Source of the DNA: Streptomyces marianii
GTDB lineage: Bacteria > Actinomycetota > Actinomycetes > Streptomycetales > Streptomycetaceae
NCBI RefSeq assembly: GCF_005795905.1
Contig: NZ_VAWE01000001.1
Span: 4,701,001-4,765,000 of the forward strand
DNA length: 64,000 nt
Direction of reading: 5' to 3'
Shown: positions 34,859 through 44,391 of the stretch, piece by piece
Position numbering within the stretch: the first letter of the stretch is position 1
Layout of the letters: each line of letters begins with the position of its first letter
Translations under genes and position numbers: made by a program
Notes under the pieces: generated by a model
Told to the model about the DNA's origin: nothing
The model's database searches: none
What the model saw: the letters and a program-made list of their open reading frames with translations, nothing else

Positions 34859-37019
34859 GGACCCGTACGCGAACAAGGTATTGCTTCCTGAGTTCCGCCT
34901 CGTTGACCTGATATGGCGATCAAGGACGCGGTGCTGGCTCAACTCGCTGTTCGATTCGAGGTGTTGCTACCTCACCTGAACGAGCGGCAGCGTCGGCTCG
35001 CGCTCGCGACTGAGGCGAGATTGCTGGGCCACGGCGGGGTGAGGGCCGTGGCCAGGATCGCCGGGGCGAGCGAGAGCACCGTACGCAAGGGTGTCTTCGA
35101 GTTGGAGGCGGGCGGCGAGTTGCTGGCAGAAGGCCGGATCCGTAGGCCGGGCGGCGGGCGCAAGAGCGCGACCGAGCTGGATCCGGGGCTGCTGCGCGCC
35201 CTGTTGAGCCTGGTCGAGCCGGACGAGCGCGGCGATCCGACGTCGCCGCTGCGCTGGACGACGAAGTCACTGCGGCGTCTTGCGGCGGAGCTCACGAGGC
35301 GAGGGCACCGTGTCTCGCCGGTGACCGTCGGCCGGCTTCTGCGGGAGAACGGCTTCAGCCTGCAGGCGAACGCCAAGACGCTGGAAGGAGACCAGCATCC
35401 GGATCGGGACGCGCAGTTTCACTACATCAACGATCAGGTCAAGGTGTTCCAGGCCGCGGGCGAGCCGGTGATCAGTGTCGACGCCAAGAAGAAGGAGATG
35501 CTCGGGCAGCTGCCGAACACTGGACGTGAGTGGCGGCCCAAGGGCGAGCCGGTCCGGGTCGAGGATCACAGTTTCTTCACCGGGCCGAAGGGCGAGACCG
35601 CGATCCCCTATGGCGTCTACGACCTGGCCGCTGACGCCGGATGGGTCAGCGTCGGAGTCGATCACAACACCTCTGCCTTCGCCGTGGCCACGATCCGCCG
35701 CTGGTGGCAGGCCCGCGGCCAGCTCGACTACCCGGCCGCCGCCCGGCTGCTGATCACCGCGGACGCGGGCGGCTCCAACAGCTACCGCTACCGCGCCTGG
35801 AAAGCGGAACTGGCCGCGCTCGCCGCCGACACGGGGCTGGCGATCACAGTCTGCCACTTTCCGCCCGGCACTTCGAAGTGGAACAAGATCGAGCACCGAC
35901 TCTTCTCCCACATCACCATGAACTGGCGCGGCAGGCCGCTGACCAGCCACGAAGTCATCGTGAACGCGATCGCCTCCACCACCACCCGCAGCGGGCTGCG
36001 CGTCCAGGCCGAGCTCGACACCCGCTCCTACCCGCTCGGCGTCGCCATCAGCAAGGCCCGTATGAAAGCCCTGCCCCTGGAACCCCACAAGGCTCGCGGC
36101 AGCTGGAACTACACGCTCCGTCCCGCGCCCCTGACCACCACGGAGCCGTCACCGCCGGGAAGCGGGCCGACTTCAGCGGTGCCGGGACGCAGAAAAGTCC
36201 TGGACCTGCTGGACGACCCCCGCCTGACCGGGATGAGCGCAACCGAACTCGACGATGTGACGGCCCGGCTCGCCCCCGCCCAGGAGGCGGAGCGCGAGCG
36301 GCGTTGCTTCCAGCAGCGGGGCGGACCGCGTCGCAAGGCGGCCGCCGACCACGGCAAGCCCCTCTTCACCGGCCGCGACCGCATCCTGCTGACCCTGCTC
36401 TACCTGCGTCAGGTCTGTCCCCAACGCGTCCTGGCGGAGATGCTGGAGGTCACCGACCGGGTCATCAGCCCGGTGATCACCGAGACCCGCCGCCTCCTGG
36501 ACGGCCACAAGGTCAAGGTGGAACCGACAACACTGCTGTTCACCGAGCCGGACCAACTGATCGGATTCCTCGACACCGGGGCCCTTCCCGCCCGATCCCG
36601 CACCTCGCTGCCCGAAGAGCTCTGCGATCCGGCCCTGACCGGGATGAGCCGCACGGACCTGCAGGAACTCATCGAACGCCTCGCACCCCGCCAGGCCGCC
36701 CTCGTCGAGGGCCGCCGTCACACCCAGCCAGACCGCGCCAACCGGGCACCCGCGGCGGCGTGTTCGCCCAGAAGATCACCGATCCTGAACGTGTTCTGGC
36801 AACCGTCCTGTTCCACCGTCGCGTCTGCACCGGCGAAGTACTGGCCGAACTGTTCCAGGTGAACCGGAGCACCATCGGCAACGCCTTCCGCGACGTCCGT
36901 CCCCTCCTCGAGGCGGAGAGGTTCCACCTGCCACCGGCTCCGTTCAAGCACCACACCGCCGAATCCCTGCTCGCTTCCATCTCGATGACGAAACAGCCGA
37001 GTTGATTCTTTACGGGTCC
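34859..37019 (+). mobile_element. ISAzo13-type element, copy 2, inserted in an IS256-type transposase gene
   Basis: A 2,161-bp element bounded by a 9-bp perfect inverted repeat, GGACCCGTA at 34859-34867 and TACGGGTCC at 37011-37019. It splits an IS256-type gene: the C half lies at 34397-34858 and the N half from 37011. The first 1,736 bp match copy 1. No target duplication is obvious at the two junctions (flanks aagtc and aatga), so a deletion or rearrangement may have followed insertion. Confidence 0.82.
34913..37005 (+). pseudogene. ISAzo13-family transposase with duplicated C-terminal domain and frameshift
   Basis: ATG 34913 opens a frame identical to copy 1 through GALPA (36594). It continues RSRTSLPEELCDPALTGMSR, TDLQELIERLAPRQAALVEG, then loses frame near 36760 and would end at 36862. 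A second frame carries on FAQKITDPERVLATVLFHRR, GEVLAELFQVNRSTIGNAF and HTAESLLASISMTKQ to 37005. The second segment repeats the helix-turn-helix domain already present at residues about 430-560, so the element carries that domain twice, the second broken by a frameshift. The DDE catalytic core itself is intact. Confidence 0.75.
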
Positions 37020-37788
37020 AATGAACGCGGCAGCGCTGGTGGGCGGCTCCGATCATGACCTTGCCGATGGCGGCGACCAGGCCGAGGTGCTGGTCGGCGA
37101 TGACCAGGCGGACCCCGGACAGACCGCGCTCGCGCAGGGAGCGCAGGAAGGTGGTCCAGAACGCCTCGGTCTCGCTGTCGCCGACCATCAGGCCCAGCAC
37201 TTCGCGTCCGCCGTCCTCGGTGATGCCGGTGGCGATGACGACGGCCTGGGACACGATCTGATGGTTCACGCGGGCCTTGCAGTACGTCGCGTCCAGGTAG
37301 ATGTAGGGGAAGCGGGTGTGGTCCAGCGGGCGGTTGCGGAAGGCGGTGAGGCTTTCGTCGAGGTCGCCGCAGATCCGGGAGACCTCGCTCTTGGAGATCC
37401 CGGTGTCCGCGCCCAGGGCCCTGACCAGGTCGTCGACGCTGCGGGTGGACACTCCGTGGACGTATGCCTCGACGATGACGGCGTAGAGGGCCTGGTCGAC
37501 GCGGCGCCTGCGTTCGAGCAGGCTGGGGAAGAAGGTGCCGGTGCGGACCTTGGGGATGGCCAGGTCCAGGTCGCCGGCCTGCGTGGTCAGTACTTTGTCG
37601 CGGTGACCGTTGCGCCAGGTCGTACGGGTGTCGGCGTGCTCGCCGGGCTCCGCGCCGATGTGGGCGGTGGCCTCGGCCTCGATGAGTTCCTGCAGGATCC
37701 GCTGGGCCAGGACCCTGATCAACTCGATTCCGTCCGCCGTACGCAGTGACTCCATCAGCCGGAGTAAGTCATGCTGGGACAAGGCCAT
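37011..37788 (-). pseudogene. IS256-family transposase, N-terminal half (copy B)
   Basis: From ATG 37788 this copy matches copy A (30248-31025) base for base as far as I can read; the whole block 37011-37897 equals 30248-31134. After QRCRVHWT it runs into the right end of the ISAzo13-type element rather than the left end as in copy A. An open frame of 356 residues arises only because it reads antisense through the inserted element. Confidence 0.9.
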
Positions 37789-38041
37789 CGCGTCACCTCT
37801 CTCAACGAGCTTCGCTACTCGGAGAGTTGCGCGATGGCCGCCTCATGACCAGGGGCTATGCGGAGATCGCTGCTACACCACTCGGCGGGACACCATCATG
37901 ACGCGCCGTCAGCGCAGGAAGTTCGCTGTACCTGTCCTGACCTGCGGCGACGCAATGAGTGCGGTTGCAGTACTAAGGGAACGGTCTTGAGAGCCGCTGT
38001 GGACTCCCGCAGCCGGCCGGGGGCGGCGGCCGGGGTGTTCC

Positions 38042-38420
38042 TCAGCCGCGGCCGACGTAGCGGGTCACGCCCTGCGCGATGGTGACTTTCGGCTTCCAGC
38101 CCAGGACGTTCTCCATCCGGCGGACGGCCGCGTACCCGCCGAGGGGGTCACCGGCCGGCAGCGGGGTGTCCAGGAAGGTAGTGCTCGCGGATCAGTTCCG
38201 CGACATGCCGGACGCTGGTCGGAATACCGGTGCCGACGTTCACTGCCTCGGTGTGGGCCTGCGGGCTGACCAGGGGCCGCCAGGGTGCCCACGGCGATGT
38301 CGTCCAACGTGCACCATGTCCCGCACCTGCCGGCCGCCTCGCCCTGGGCCTCGCCGAGGGAGGCGCCCCGCCGCACGCGGAGCACGTCGCCGATCGCGTC
38401 GCCGCCGTGCTGCGGCTGCC
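38042..38420 (-). pseudogene. C-terminal remnant of an NAD-dependent epimerase/dehydratase
   Basis: Minus-strand frames read DDIAVGTLAA, AHTEAVNVGTGIPTSVRHVA, ELIREHYL, then in another frame GGYAAVRRMENVLGWKPKV and TIAQGVTRYVGRG before a stop at 38042. These are the substrate-domain hallmarks of short-chain epimerases of sugar nucleotides, but at least two frameshifts break them and the NAD-binding N-terminus is absent. The original role was probably cell-surface or natural-product sugar metabolism. Confidence 0.7.
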
Positions 38421-38632
38421 GTACGGCCGGCTCGCCTGAAGCGGACCGTCCCCCGCCCGTGCGGCGTGCCCGGGCAGCCGGACGCCGTGGACGCCCGGGG
38501 GCGTTCACGGCGTGCACAGCGCCACGCGCGGCGGGGTCGGCGGTCGACCGTTGCGGCGGCGCGGCCTGTCGGGGGTGGGTGGTCAGGAGAGTGGGCGGTT
38601 ACCGAGGACGGCCGGGCCGCTGGGGGCGGCCC

Positions 38633-39073
38633 TCAGGCGTTCGCGTAGACCTTGGACACGAACTCCGCGATCTGGTCGTCCGAGAGGTTCTTGGCGAGAT
38701 CGGCCTCCGTGATCATGCCGACGAGTTGGTGTCCGTGCTCGACGTCGATCACCGGCAGCCGCTTGATCTGGTGCTCCTCCATCAGGTGCAGCGCCTCCTC
38801 GGCGGGGGCGCTCGCCTTGATCCAGTGCAGGTCACCGGAGAGGGAACCGGCCTGGACCGTCGCCGGGTCTATGCCATCCGCACAGCACCGGACGATGATG
38901 TCGCGGTCGGTGACGAGGCCCGTGAGCCTGTTGTTGTCGCCGCATATGGGAAGAGCGCCGACGTTCAGGTCGCGCATCATGCGCGCCGCTTCCCGCAGTG
39001 ACTGGTGCGCACCGATGCACTTCACCCCGCCGCTCATCATGTCGCGGGCGGTGAGCTTGGTGTTGCCGGTCAT
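38633..39073 (-). CDS. tandem CBS-domain protein
   Basis: A 146-residue soluble protein from ATG 39073, behind a ggaagg site. Two CBS motifs are evident: TARDMMSGGVKCIGAHQSLR through LTGLVTDRDIIVR, and LHWIKASAPAEEALHLMEEH through QLVGMITEADLAKNLS. A pair of this kind normally forms a Bateman module that binds adenosine nucleotides and signals energy state. Stand-alone CBS proteins are numerous in Streptomyces. The downstream neighbour on the same strand is a decayed epimerase; upstream is a small antitoxin-like gene. Confidence 0.9.
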   Translation of the reverse strand: MTGNTKLTARDMMSGGVKCIGAHQSLREAARMMRDLNVGALPICGDNNRLTGLVTDRDIIVRCCADGIDPATVQAGSLSGDLHWIKASAPAEEALHLMEEHQIKRLPVIDVEHGHQLVGMITEADLAKNLSDDQIAEFVSKVYANA

Positions 39074-39114
39074 GATTGCCTTCCGTTCCTCAGGAGGGCG
39101 TCCGTCGGGCCCCG

Positions 39115-39318
39115 TCAGGGCTGCGGCGGCTTGTCCTGCCCCTGGCCGGGCTGGTCGCCGCCGAACTGCTCCTTGAGCCTGTCCTGGCCGGTGTCGACCT
39201 GGCCGCTGTACTTGCCCTGGGTCCTTTCGTCGATCATGTCCCCGCCTTTGTCGGCGCCCTTCGAGGCCTGGTGTTCGTGGCCCTTCAGCATCTGCTTGAG
39301 CTTGTCCATCATGGACAT
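39115..39318 (-). CDS. MT0933-like antitoxin-family small protein
   Basis: A 67-residue hydrophilic protein from ATG 39318 with a very good aaggagg site upstream. It begins MSMMDKLKQMLKGHEHQASK and continues with GADKGGDMIDERTQGKYSGQ and VDTGQDRLKEQFGG. This matches the MT0933 antitoxin family, which in Streptomyces is usually found without a toxin, as here. The helical, highly charged composition also resembles stress-inducible CsbD-like proteins. It lies 42 bp upstream of the CBS gene and is probably co-transcribed with it. Confidence 0.7.
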   Translation of the reverse strand: MSMMDKLKQMLKGHEHQASKGADKGGDMIDERTQGKYSGQVDTGQDRLKEQFGGDQPGQGQDKPPQP

Positions 39319-39610
39319 GGGCGGTCCTCCTTGCCGTGTGCCCCCGCTTCTCCAGCGTCTCCTCCCCCTGCACGGTTCGCATCTGGGCGGGCGGTCGTCC
39401 CGAGGACCGGAACGCGCGCGGGCGGAACCGCGCGGGATCGCCCGGTCGCGGCGTGGCGCGAGGCACCGTACTTCTCGGACGCCGTGCGGGCCGCCCTGCC
39501 GCCGGCCGAGGCGGCGACGCTCCTCACCGACCGTCCCGGCCCGGTGCCGGACGAACTCCGGGACGAGGCGGCCGGCACCGACGATCAGCAGCAGCCGGGA
39601 CGGCGCCCGG
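39319..39610. other. gap with a weak DUF2267-like relic
   Basis: No intact gene. On the plus strand, about 39450-39560 reads REAPYFSDAVRAALPPAEAA and TLLTDRPGPVPDELRDEA, loosely like DUF2267 repeats (VRAALP pattern), without a start or a proper end. This is weak evidence and may be chance. Confidence 0.2.
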
Positions 39611-40300
39611 TCAGTCCGCCGCCCGCCGGTACGGTCCGCCCAGACCCCACGCCTGGTGCATCGCACCGGCGAAGGCCGCGGCCAGCTTGTGCTCGCCGGA
39701 GGGGCCCGGGTGGGTGCCGTCGTAGGTGTCGGTGTGGATGTCGTACGCGTCCGGCATCGAGGCCAGCAGCAGCGGCGACGCGGGCGTGTCCAGATCCGCG
39801 ACCGCCTTGGCCAGGAGTTCGTTGAAGCGGTCGCACTCGGCGGCGAAAGAGGCGTCCGCCAGGGCGCGGACGTTGGGGATGACCGGCAGCAGCACGGCCC
39901 GGACGTGCGGGTTGGCCTCGCGGGCCGCGGCGATGAACTGCCGCGTGTTCGCGGCGGTCTGAGTGCTGTCCGTGTAGAAGCCGAGGTCTATCAGCCCCAG
40001 CGACACCAGGAGCACGTCGGCCTTCGCCGTGGCCACCGCCCCGCCGATGAGCGGCGCCATGTGCAGCCAGCCCTCGCCCCAGCCCGCCAGGTGGCGGCGG
40101 GCCTTGGCCGGGAAGTCCGGGCGGGCGTAGTCGGCGGACACGGGCGCGTCGGCGGTGGCGTCGTACAGCTCCGTGCGCGGGCCCACGATCGCGTACGGGC
40201 CGCCGAAGGAGCGGTTCAGGTGCTGCCACATCCGGTAGCGCCAGGTGTAGTCGCCGGCGCGTCCGATGGTCATGGAGTCACCGACGAACATGAAGCGCAT
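39611..40300 (-). CDS. SGNH/GDSL hydrolase
   Basis: A 229-residue esterase/lipase-fold protein from ATG 40300. Block I is FVGDSMTIG with the nucleophile Ser, and block V is the DGTHPG motif (Asp and His) near residue 205. Block III appears as GLIDLGF, where the usual GxND has diverged. No signal peptide is visible, so a cytoplasmic esterase acting on a small ester is likely. It is divergent from the secreted propeller-like gene at 40371, only 70 bp apart. Confidence 0.85.
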   Translation of the reverse strand: MRFMFVGDSMTIGRAGDYTWRYRMWQHLNRSFGGPYAIVGPRTELYDATADAPVSADYARPDFPAKARRHLAGWGEGWLHMAPLIGGAVATAKADVLLVSLGLIDLGFYTDSTQTAANTRQFIAAAREANPHVRAVLLPVIPNVRALADASFAAECDRFNELLAKAVADLDTPASPLLLASMPDAYDIHTDTYDGTHPGPSGEHKLAAAFAGAMHQAWGLGGPYRRAAD

Positions 40301-40370
40301 GGGGGTAATGATGGCCGACCCCCGCCAGGCGTGGCCCCGGCCGGTGACGTGACGATGGACACTTGGTGGC

Positions 40371-41360
40371 ATGCGTTCGTTGCGTACGACTATGGCGGCT
40401 GCGGTCGCCGCCGCCGTGGCGGTCCTGGGGGCCGCCGTGCCCTCCGCGGCCGACGACTCCGGCGGTTTCATCATCAAGGACCCGCGGATCACGGAATCGA
40501 GCGGGCTTGCGGCCAGCCGTGCCCACCCCGGTGTGTACTGGACGCACAACGACCAGGACGAGCCCCGGGTCTTCGCGGTCGACTCCCGGACCGGCGAGAC
40601 CGTGGCGACCGTCACTTTCGAGGGCGTCGGCAGGCCGCGCGACATGGAGGCGATCTCGGTCGGCCCCGACGGCGACGTCTACGTCGGGGACATCGGTGAC
40701 AACGCGAACGGCAGCTGGGACCACGTCTGGATCTACCGCTTCCCCGAACCGCCGACGCTGCGGGACGTGACCGTCCACGCCACCCAGTACACGGTCCGGT
40801 ACGCGGACGGCCCACGGAACGCGGAGGCGATGATGGTGCATCCGAAGACCGGCCGCGTCTACATCGCCAGCAAGAACGAGGACGGCGGCGGGCTCTACGA
40901 GGGACCGTCCCGGCTGGTGACCGACGGGACGAACGTCTTCCGGCGGATCGGCGAGGTGCCCTGGGTGACGGACGGCGCCTTCTCGCCCGACGGCCGGGAG
41001 CTGGTGCTGCGTTCGTACTTCAGCGCACGCGGCTACGCCTGGGGCGACGGACGGCTGGGCGCCGACCGCCATGTCAGCGCGCCGTTGCAGGGCCAGGCCG
41101 AGTCGGTGACCTTCACGCCGGACGGCACGCAGCTGATGTTCGGGACGGAGGGCGAGCGGAGCGAGGTCCTGCCCCGGGACGTGGGTCGCGACGACGGCAA
41201 GGGCTCGGACGCGGCGTCGCCCTCCCGCTCCGGAGGCGCGGACTCGTCCGCGCGGGGCGCGGGCGGTGACGACGGCAAGGGCCTCGCCGTGCCGGCGGGC
41301 GCCGTCGTGGCCGCGGTGCTGGCGTTCCTCGTGCTCAGGTCCCGGCGGCGCCGCGGCTGA
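40371..41360 (+). CDS. secreted, membrane-anchored beta-propeller-like protein
   Basis: A 329-residue exported protein. A signal peptide (MRSLRTTMAAAVAAAVAVLG) ends near AVPSAADD. The body contains blade-like turns (SVGPDGDVYVGDIGDN, MMVHPKTGRVYIASKNEDGG, AFSPDGRELVLRSYF, TFTPDGTQLMFGTEG) similar to WD40/SdiA-regulated-type propellers. A Ser/Asp-rich linker leads to a C-terminal helix (VPAGAVVAAVLAFLVLRSRR) with a positive tail, so it is probably anchored with the propeller outside. The ligand is unknown. Confidence 0.75.
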   Translation: MRSLRTTMAAAVAAAVAVLGAAVPSAADDSGGFIIKDPRITESSGLAASRAHPGVYWTHNDQDEPRVFAVDSRTGETVATVTFEGVGRPRDMEAISVGPDGDVYVGDIGDNANGSWDHVWIYRFPEPPTLRDVTVHATQYTVRYADGPRNAEAMMVHPKTGRVYIASKNEDGGGLYEGPSRLVTDGTNVFRRIGEVPWVTDGAFSPDGRELVLRSYFSARGYAWGDGRLGADRHVSAPLQGQAESVTFTPDGTQLMFGTEGERSEVLPRDVGRDDGKGSDAASPSRSGGADSSARGAGGDDGKGLAVPAGAVVAAVLAFLVLRSRRRRG

Positions 41361-41387
41361 GCGCGCGTTCCCGGACGGGGCGCGGCG

Positions 41388-42203
41388 TCACGCTCCGGGG
41401 GTCTTCCCCGCATCCGGGGAGGCGGCTTTCGCCTGCCCCGGGGAGCCGGAGCCGGTCACCTCCGAGGGGGGCCTCCCCTCCGCCGACGCGCGCCGCGCCA
41501 CCAGGGACTCCAAGCCCTCCAGCAGCCGGTCGAGCCCAAAGCCGAAGTGGTCGAATCCGGTCGCGAACGTGTCCTCGGACAGAGCCGCCATATGCGGGAA
41601 CTCCCCGCTGTTCATGGCCCGTTCGAGGTACGGGCGTTGTCCCTCCCAGAACTCCTCGTGGCTCACCCCGGTCTCTCCGGCCGCCTCGGTGGCCTGGATC
41701 TCCCTGCGCGCCGTGCCGGTGACGAAGCTCTGGACGGTGATGATCACGGCGATCGTCTCGGGGTCGGTCAGTCCCATGTCCCTCAGCCCGGAGAGGCAGA
41801 CGTCGAGACCGCGCAGCGTGTTGGGTCCGAGCGCCGACCGTGCCTCGTTGACCCGGAGCAGCCAAGGGTGCCTGTGGAACTGGTCCCGGTGGCCATGGGC
41901 CAGGGCTCTGACGGCGTCGCGCCAGTCGGCGATCGCGGGCGGTTCCGAGGCGAGTGAGTCCGCCTGCACCCGGTCGAGCATCAGGTCGAGCAGTTCCGCC
42001 TTGCCGGGGACGTACCGGTACAGCGACATCGTGCCGACGCCGAGTTCCGCCGCCACGCGCCGCATGGAGACGGCGTCCAGCCCCTCCGCGTCGGCGACCG
42101 CGACCGCCGCTCCGGTGATCCGGTCGAGGGTGAGGCCCGGCTTGGGGCCGCGGCTGGGGCGCTCGCCGGTGCCCCACAGGAGGTCGAGGCTGCTGCTCGT
42201 CAT
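41388..42203 (-). CDS. TetR-family repressor
   Basis: A 271-residue TetR/AcrR regulator with the TetR_C_1-type ligand domain. The DNA-binding helices are TLDRITGAAVAVADAEGLDA and MRRVAAELGVGTMSLYRYVP (residues about 25-70), followed by LLDLMLDRVQADSL and the ligand-pocket helices. The C-terminal 40 residues are low-complexity. It is divergent from a DrrAB-type exporter, and the intergenic region contains a perfect palindrome with a second half-conserved copy, so repression of the exporter and of itself is likely. Confidence 0.9.
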   Translation of the reverse strand: MTSSSLDLLWGTGERPSRGPKPGLTLDRITGAAVAVADAEGLDAVSMRRVAAELGVGTMSLYRYVPGKAELLDLMLDRVQADSLASEPPAIADWRDAVRALAHGHRDQFHRHPWLLRVNEARSALGPNTLRGLDVCLSGLRDMGLTDPETIAVIITVQSFVTGTARREIQATEAAGETGVSHEEFWEGQRPYLERAMNSGEFPHMAALSEDTFATGFDHFGFGLDRLLEGLESLVARRASAEGRPPSEVTGSGSPGQAKAASPDAGKTPGA

Positions 42204-42242
42204 GGGCTCACCCTAAGCCGTTCCGCCGGACCGCCCGGCAAA

Positions 42243-42289
42243 AAACCGAGTACGCCGTACTCGGTTTAGGGTACGGTGTACTCAGATTT
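42243..42289. promoter_or_regulatory. double TetR operator
   Basis: AAACCGAGTAC (42243-42253), three bases, then GTACTCGGTTT (42257-42267) is a perfect 11-bp inverted repeat. Four bases further on, GTAC-ggt-GTACTCagatTT (42271-42289) repeats the same spacing and core. Two adjacent GTAC-NNN-GTAC sites in the divergent promoter region suggest cooperative binding of the TetR-family repressor. Confidence 0.75.
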
Positions 42290-42373
42290 CGGGTGCCGAT
42301 TCCTCGCGCCGACTTCTTCGCATCGATTTCCTCATGACGGTCCCGAATCCCCGGGCCCTGAAAGGTGGACGGC

Positions 42374-43339
42374 ATGGACGATCACGGCGGACCGGCGGTG
42401 TGCGCCGAGGGCCTGCGCAAGCGCTACGGCGGGACGAACGCGCTCGACGGGTTCGACCTCCGCGTCCCGCGCGGCACGGTCCACGGGCTCCTCGGGCCGA
42501 ACGGCGCGGGCAAGACCACCGCGGTGCGGGTCCTCGCGACCCTGCTGCGGTTCGACGGCGGCCGGGCCGCCGTCGCGGGCCTCGACGTGGCGCGCGATCC
42601 CCAGGGAGTGCGTCGGCGCATCGGCCTGGCCGGGCAGTACGCGGCCCTCGACGAGGGGCTCACCGGCCGGCAGAACCTCGAGCTGTTCGGCCGGCTCTTC
42701 CGGCTCGGCGGGCGGCGGGCCCGGCTGCGCGCGGGCGAACTGCTGGAGCGCTTCGGCCTGTCGGGCGCCGGGGACAAGGGCGTCGCGGCGTACAGCGGAG
42801 GCATGCGGCGCAGGCTGGACCTCGCCGCCTCCATGGTCCTCGCCCCTGATGTGCTCTTCCTCGACGAGCCGACGACCGGTCTCGACCCGCGGGCGCGAGG
42901 CGAGGTCTGGGACGCCGTCAGGGCGCTGGTGGCCGGGGGGACGACCGTGCTGCTCACGACCCAGTATCTGGACGAGGCCGACCGGCTGGCCTCGCGCGTC
43001 ACCGTCGTCGACAGCGGCCGGGCCATCGCCGACGACACCCCGGAAGGGCTGAAGAACCGCGTGGGCGCCGACCGGGTCGAGGTCGTCGTCGCCGAGGCGG
43101 AGGACCTGCGGCGGGTCGCGGGGATCGTCGCCCGGGTCACCGGACCCGGCGTCGAGCCGGAGACCGACGAGGACGGGCGGCGGGTCCATGCCCCCGTCGG
43201 GGACCGTGTCGCCGCACTCACGGAGGTCGCCCGCACGCTGCGGGACGAGGCGATCCGGGTCGAGGACATCGGGCTGCGCAGACCGAGCCTCGACGATGTG
43301 TTCCTGCGCCTGACCGGACACCGCGCGGAGGCGGCGTGA
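42374..43339 (+). CDS. ABC transporter ATPase, DrrA type
   Basis: A 321-residue ATP-binding subunit from ATG 42374 with an aaaggtgg site; a GTG at 42365 is an alternative. Walker A is GPNGAGKTT (residues 41-49), the signature is [14 protein letters not shown], Walker B is [12 protein letters not shown] and the H-loop region is [14 protein letters not shown]. The C-terminal 100 residues match the regulatory tail of daunorubicin-resistance DrrA proteins ([16 protein letters not shown]). It works with the permease gene that starts one base before its end. Confidence 0.93.
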   Translation: MDDHGGPAVCAEGLRKRYGGTNALDGFDLRVPRGTVHGLLGPNGAGKTTAVRVLATLLRFDGGRAAVAGLDVARDPQGVRRRIGLAGQYAALDEGLTGRQNLELFGRLFRLGGRRARLRAGELLERFGLSGAGDKGVAAYSGGMRRRLDLAASMVLAPDVLFLDEPTTGLDPRARGEVWDAVRALVAGGTTVLLTTQYLDEADRLASRVTVVDSGRAIADDTPEGLKNRVGADRVEVVVAEAEDLRRVAGIVARVTGPGVEPETDEDGRRVHAPVGDRVAALTEVARTLRDEAIRVEDIGLRRPSLDDVFLRLTGHRAEAA

Positions 43340-44214
43340 TGACGACCGGAACGACCCCCGGGACGGCCGGGACGGCCGCGAGGTCTGCCGTCGACCTGGG
43401 AGTGCCGCGGGCGGACCGCCCGCACGAGCGGCTGTACTGGGTGCTCATCGACTGCTGGAACGTCGCCCGCCGGGACCTCCTCCACTACCGCCGCTTGCCC
43501 GTGCTCATCCTGTGGCGGCTCGGCTTCCCGATGGTGTCCGTGCTGCTCTACGGGTTCGTCTTCGGCAGCGCGATGCGGGTGCCGGGCGGCGGGGACTACC
43601 GGGAGTTCCTCATGCCGGGGATGTTCGCCTCGACGATGGCGTTCGGCTTCATGAACACGGCCACGGCCGTCGTGACGGACACGACGAAGGGTGTCACGGA
43701 CCGCTTCCGCTCGATGCCGATGTCCCCGTCCGCGGTCTGCTCGGGCCGGGGTCTCGCCGATCTGGCGGTCGCCGCAGCGGAGTTGGCGATCCTCGCGCTG
43801 ACCGCCCTGGCGATCGGCTGGCGTTCCGGCGGCGGCCTCGTGGACACGGCCACCGCATTCGGGCTGTTGCTGCTGCTGCGGTTCAGTCTGATCTGGGTGG
43901 GTGTCTGGTGCGGTCTCGTCGTGCCGAACGCGGAGGCCGCGGGGGGTCTCTACGCCGTGGTCTTCCCACTCACGATGATCTCCAGCGTGTTCGTGGCCCC
44001 GTCGCTGATGCCGGCCTGGCTGGCACCGGTCGCCGCCTGGAACCCGGTCTCCTCGACGGTCGCGGCGACGCGTGAGCTGTTCGGCAACCCGGGCGCCGAG
44101 GGCGGAACCTGGGTCGAACAGCACTCGGTGCCGATGGCGTTGGTGTGGCCGCTGGTCATCACGGCCGTGTTCCTCCCCCTGGCGGTGCGGAGGTTCCGGC
44201 GGCTGAGTCGCTGA
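43339..44214 (+). CDS. ABC-2 permease, DrrB type
   Basis: A 291-residue membrane subunit from ATG 43339, overlapping the ATPase stop by one base. After a soluble N-terminus of about 50 residues there are six hydrophobic segments (for example [20 protein letters not shown] and [20 protein letters not shown]). The ABC-2 signature region [20 protein letters not shown] and [12 protein letters not shown] is present. With the ATPase it would export a lipophilic compound or drug under TetR control. Confidence 0.92.
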   Translation: MTTGTTPGTAGTAARSAVDLGVPRADRPHERLYWVLIDCWNVARRDLLHYRRLPVLILWRLGFPMVSVLLYGFVFGSAMRVPGGGDYREFLMPGMFASTMAFGFMNTATAVVTDTTKGVTDRFRSMPMSPSAVCSGRGLADLAVAAAELAILALTALAIGWRSGGGLVDTATAFGLLLLLRFSLIWVGVWCGLVVPNAEAAGGLYAVVFPLTMISSVFVAPSLMPAWLAPVAAWNPVSSTVAATRELFGNPGAEGGTWVEQHSVPMALVWPLVITAVFLPLAVRRFRRLSR

Positions 44215-44391
44215 GTCCGTGCGCACGGCCGGCGGCCACCGGGCGGGGACGCGTACCGCGCCGCCGGGGTCCGCGGCCCCGATCGGCGACGGTGCGCCCC
44301 GGTGGGTGGGCCCGCGAGGGGGGCGGGCCCACCCGGTCCGCGGAAGGCGGACCGGCGTGATGCCGGTCCGCCCGGCGCCGGGCGCTCCCGA

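Noticed and set aside
39450..39560. DUF2267-like peptide
   Set aside because: Resemblance is limited to a VRAALP-type pattern, without start, stop or repeats; kept only as a low-confidence note.
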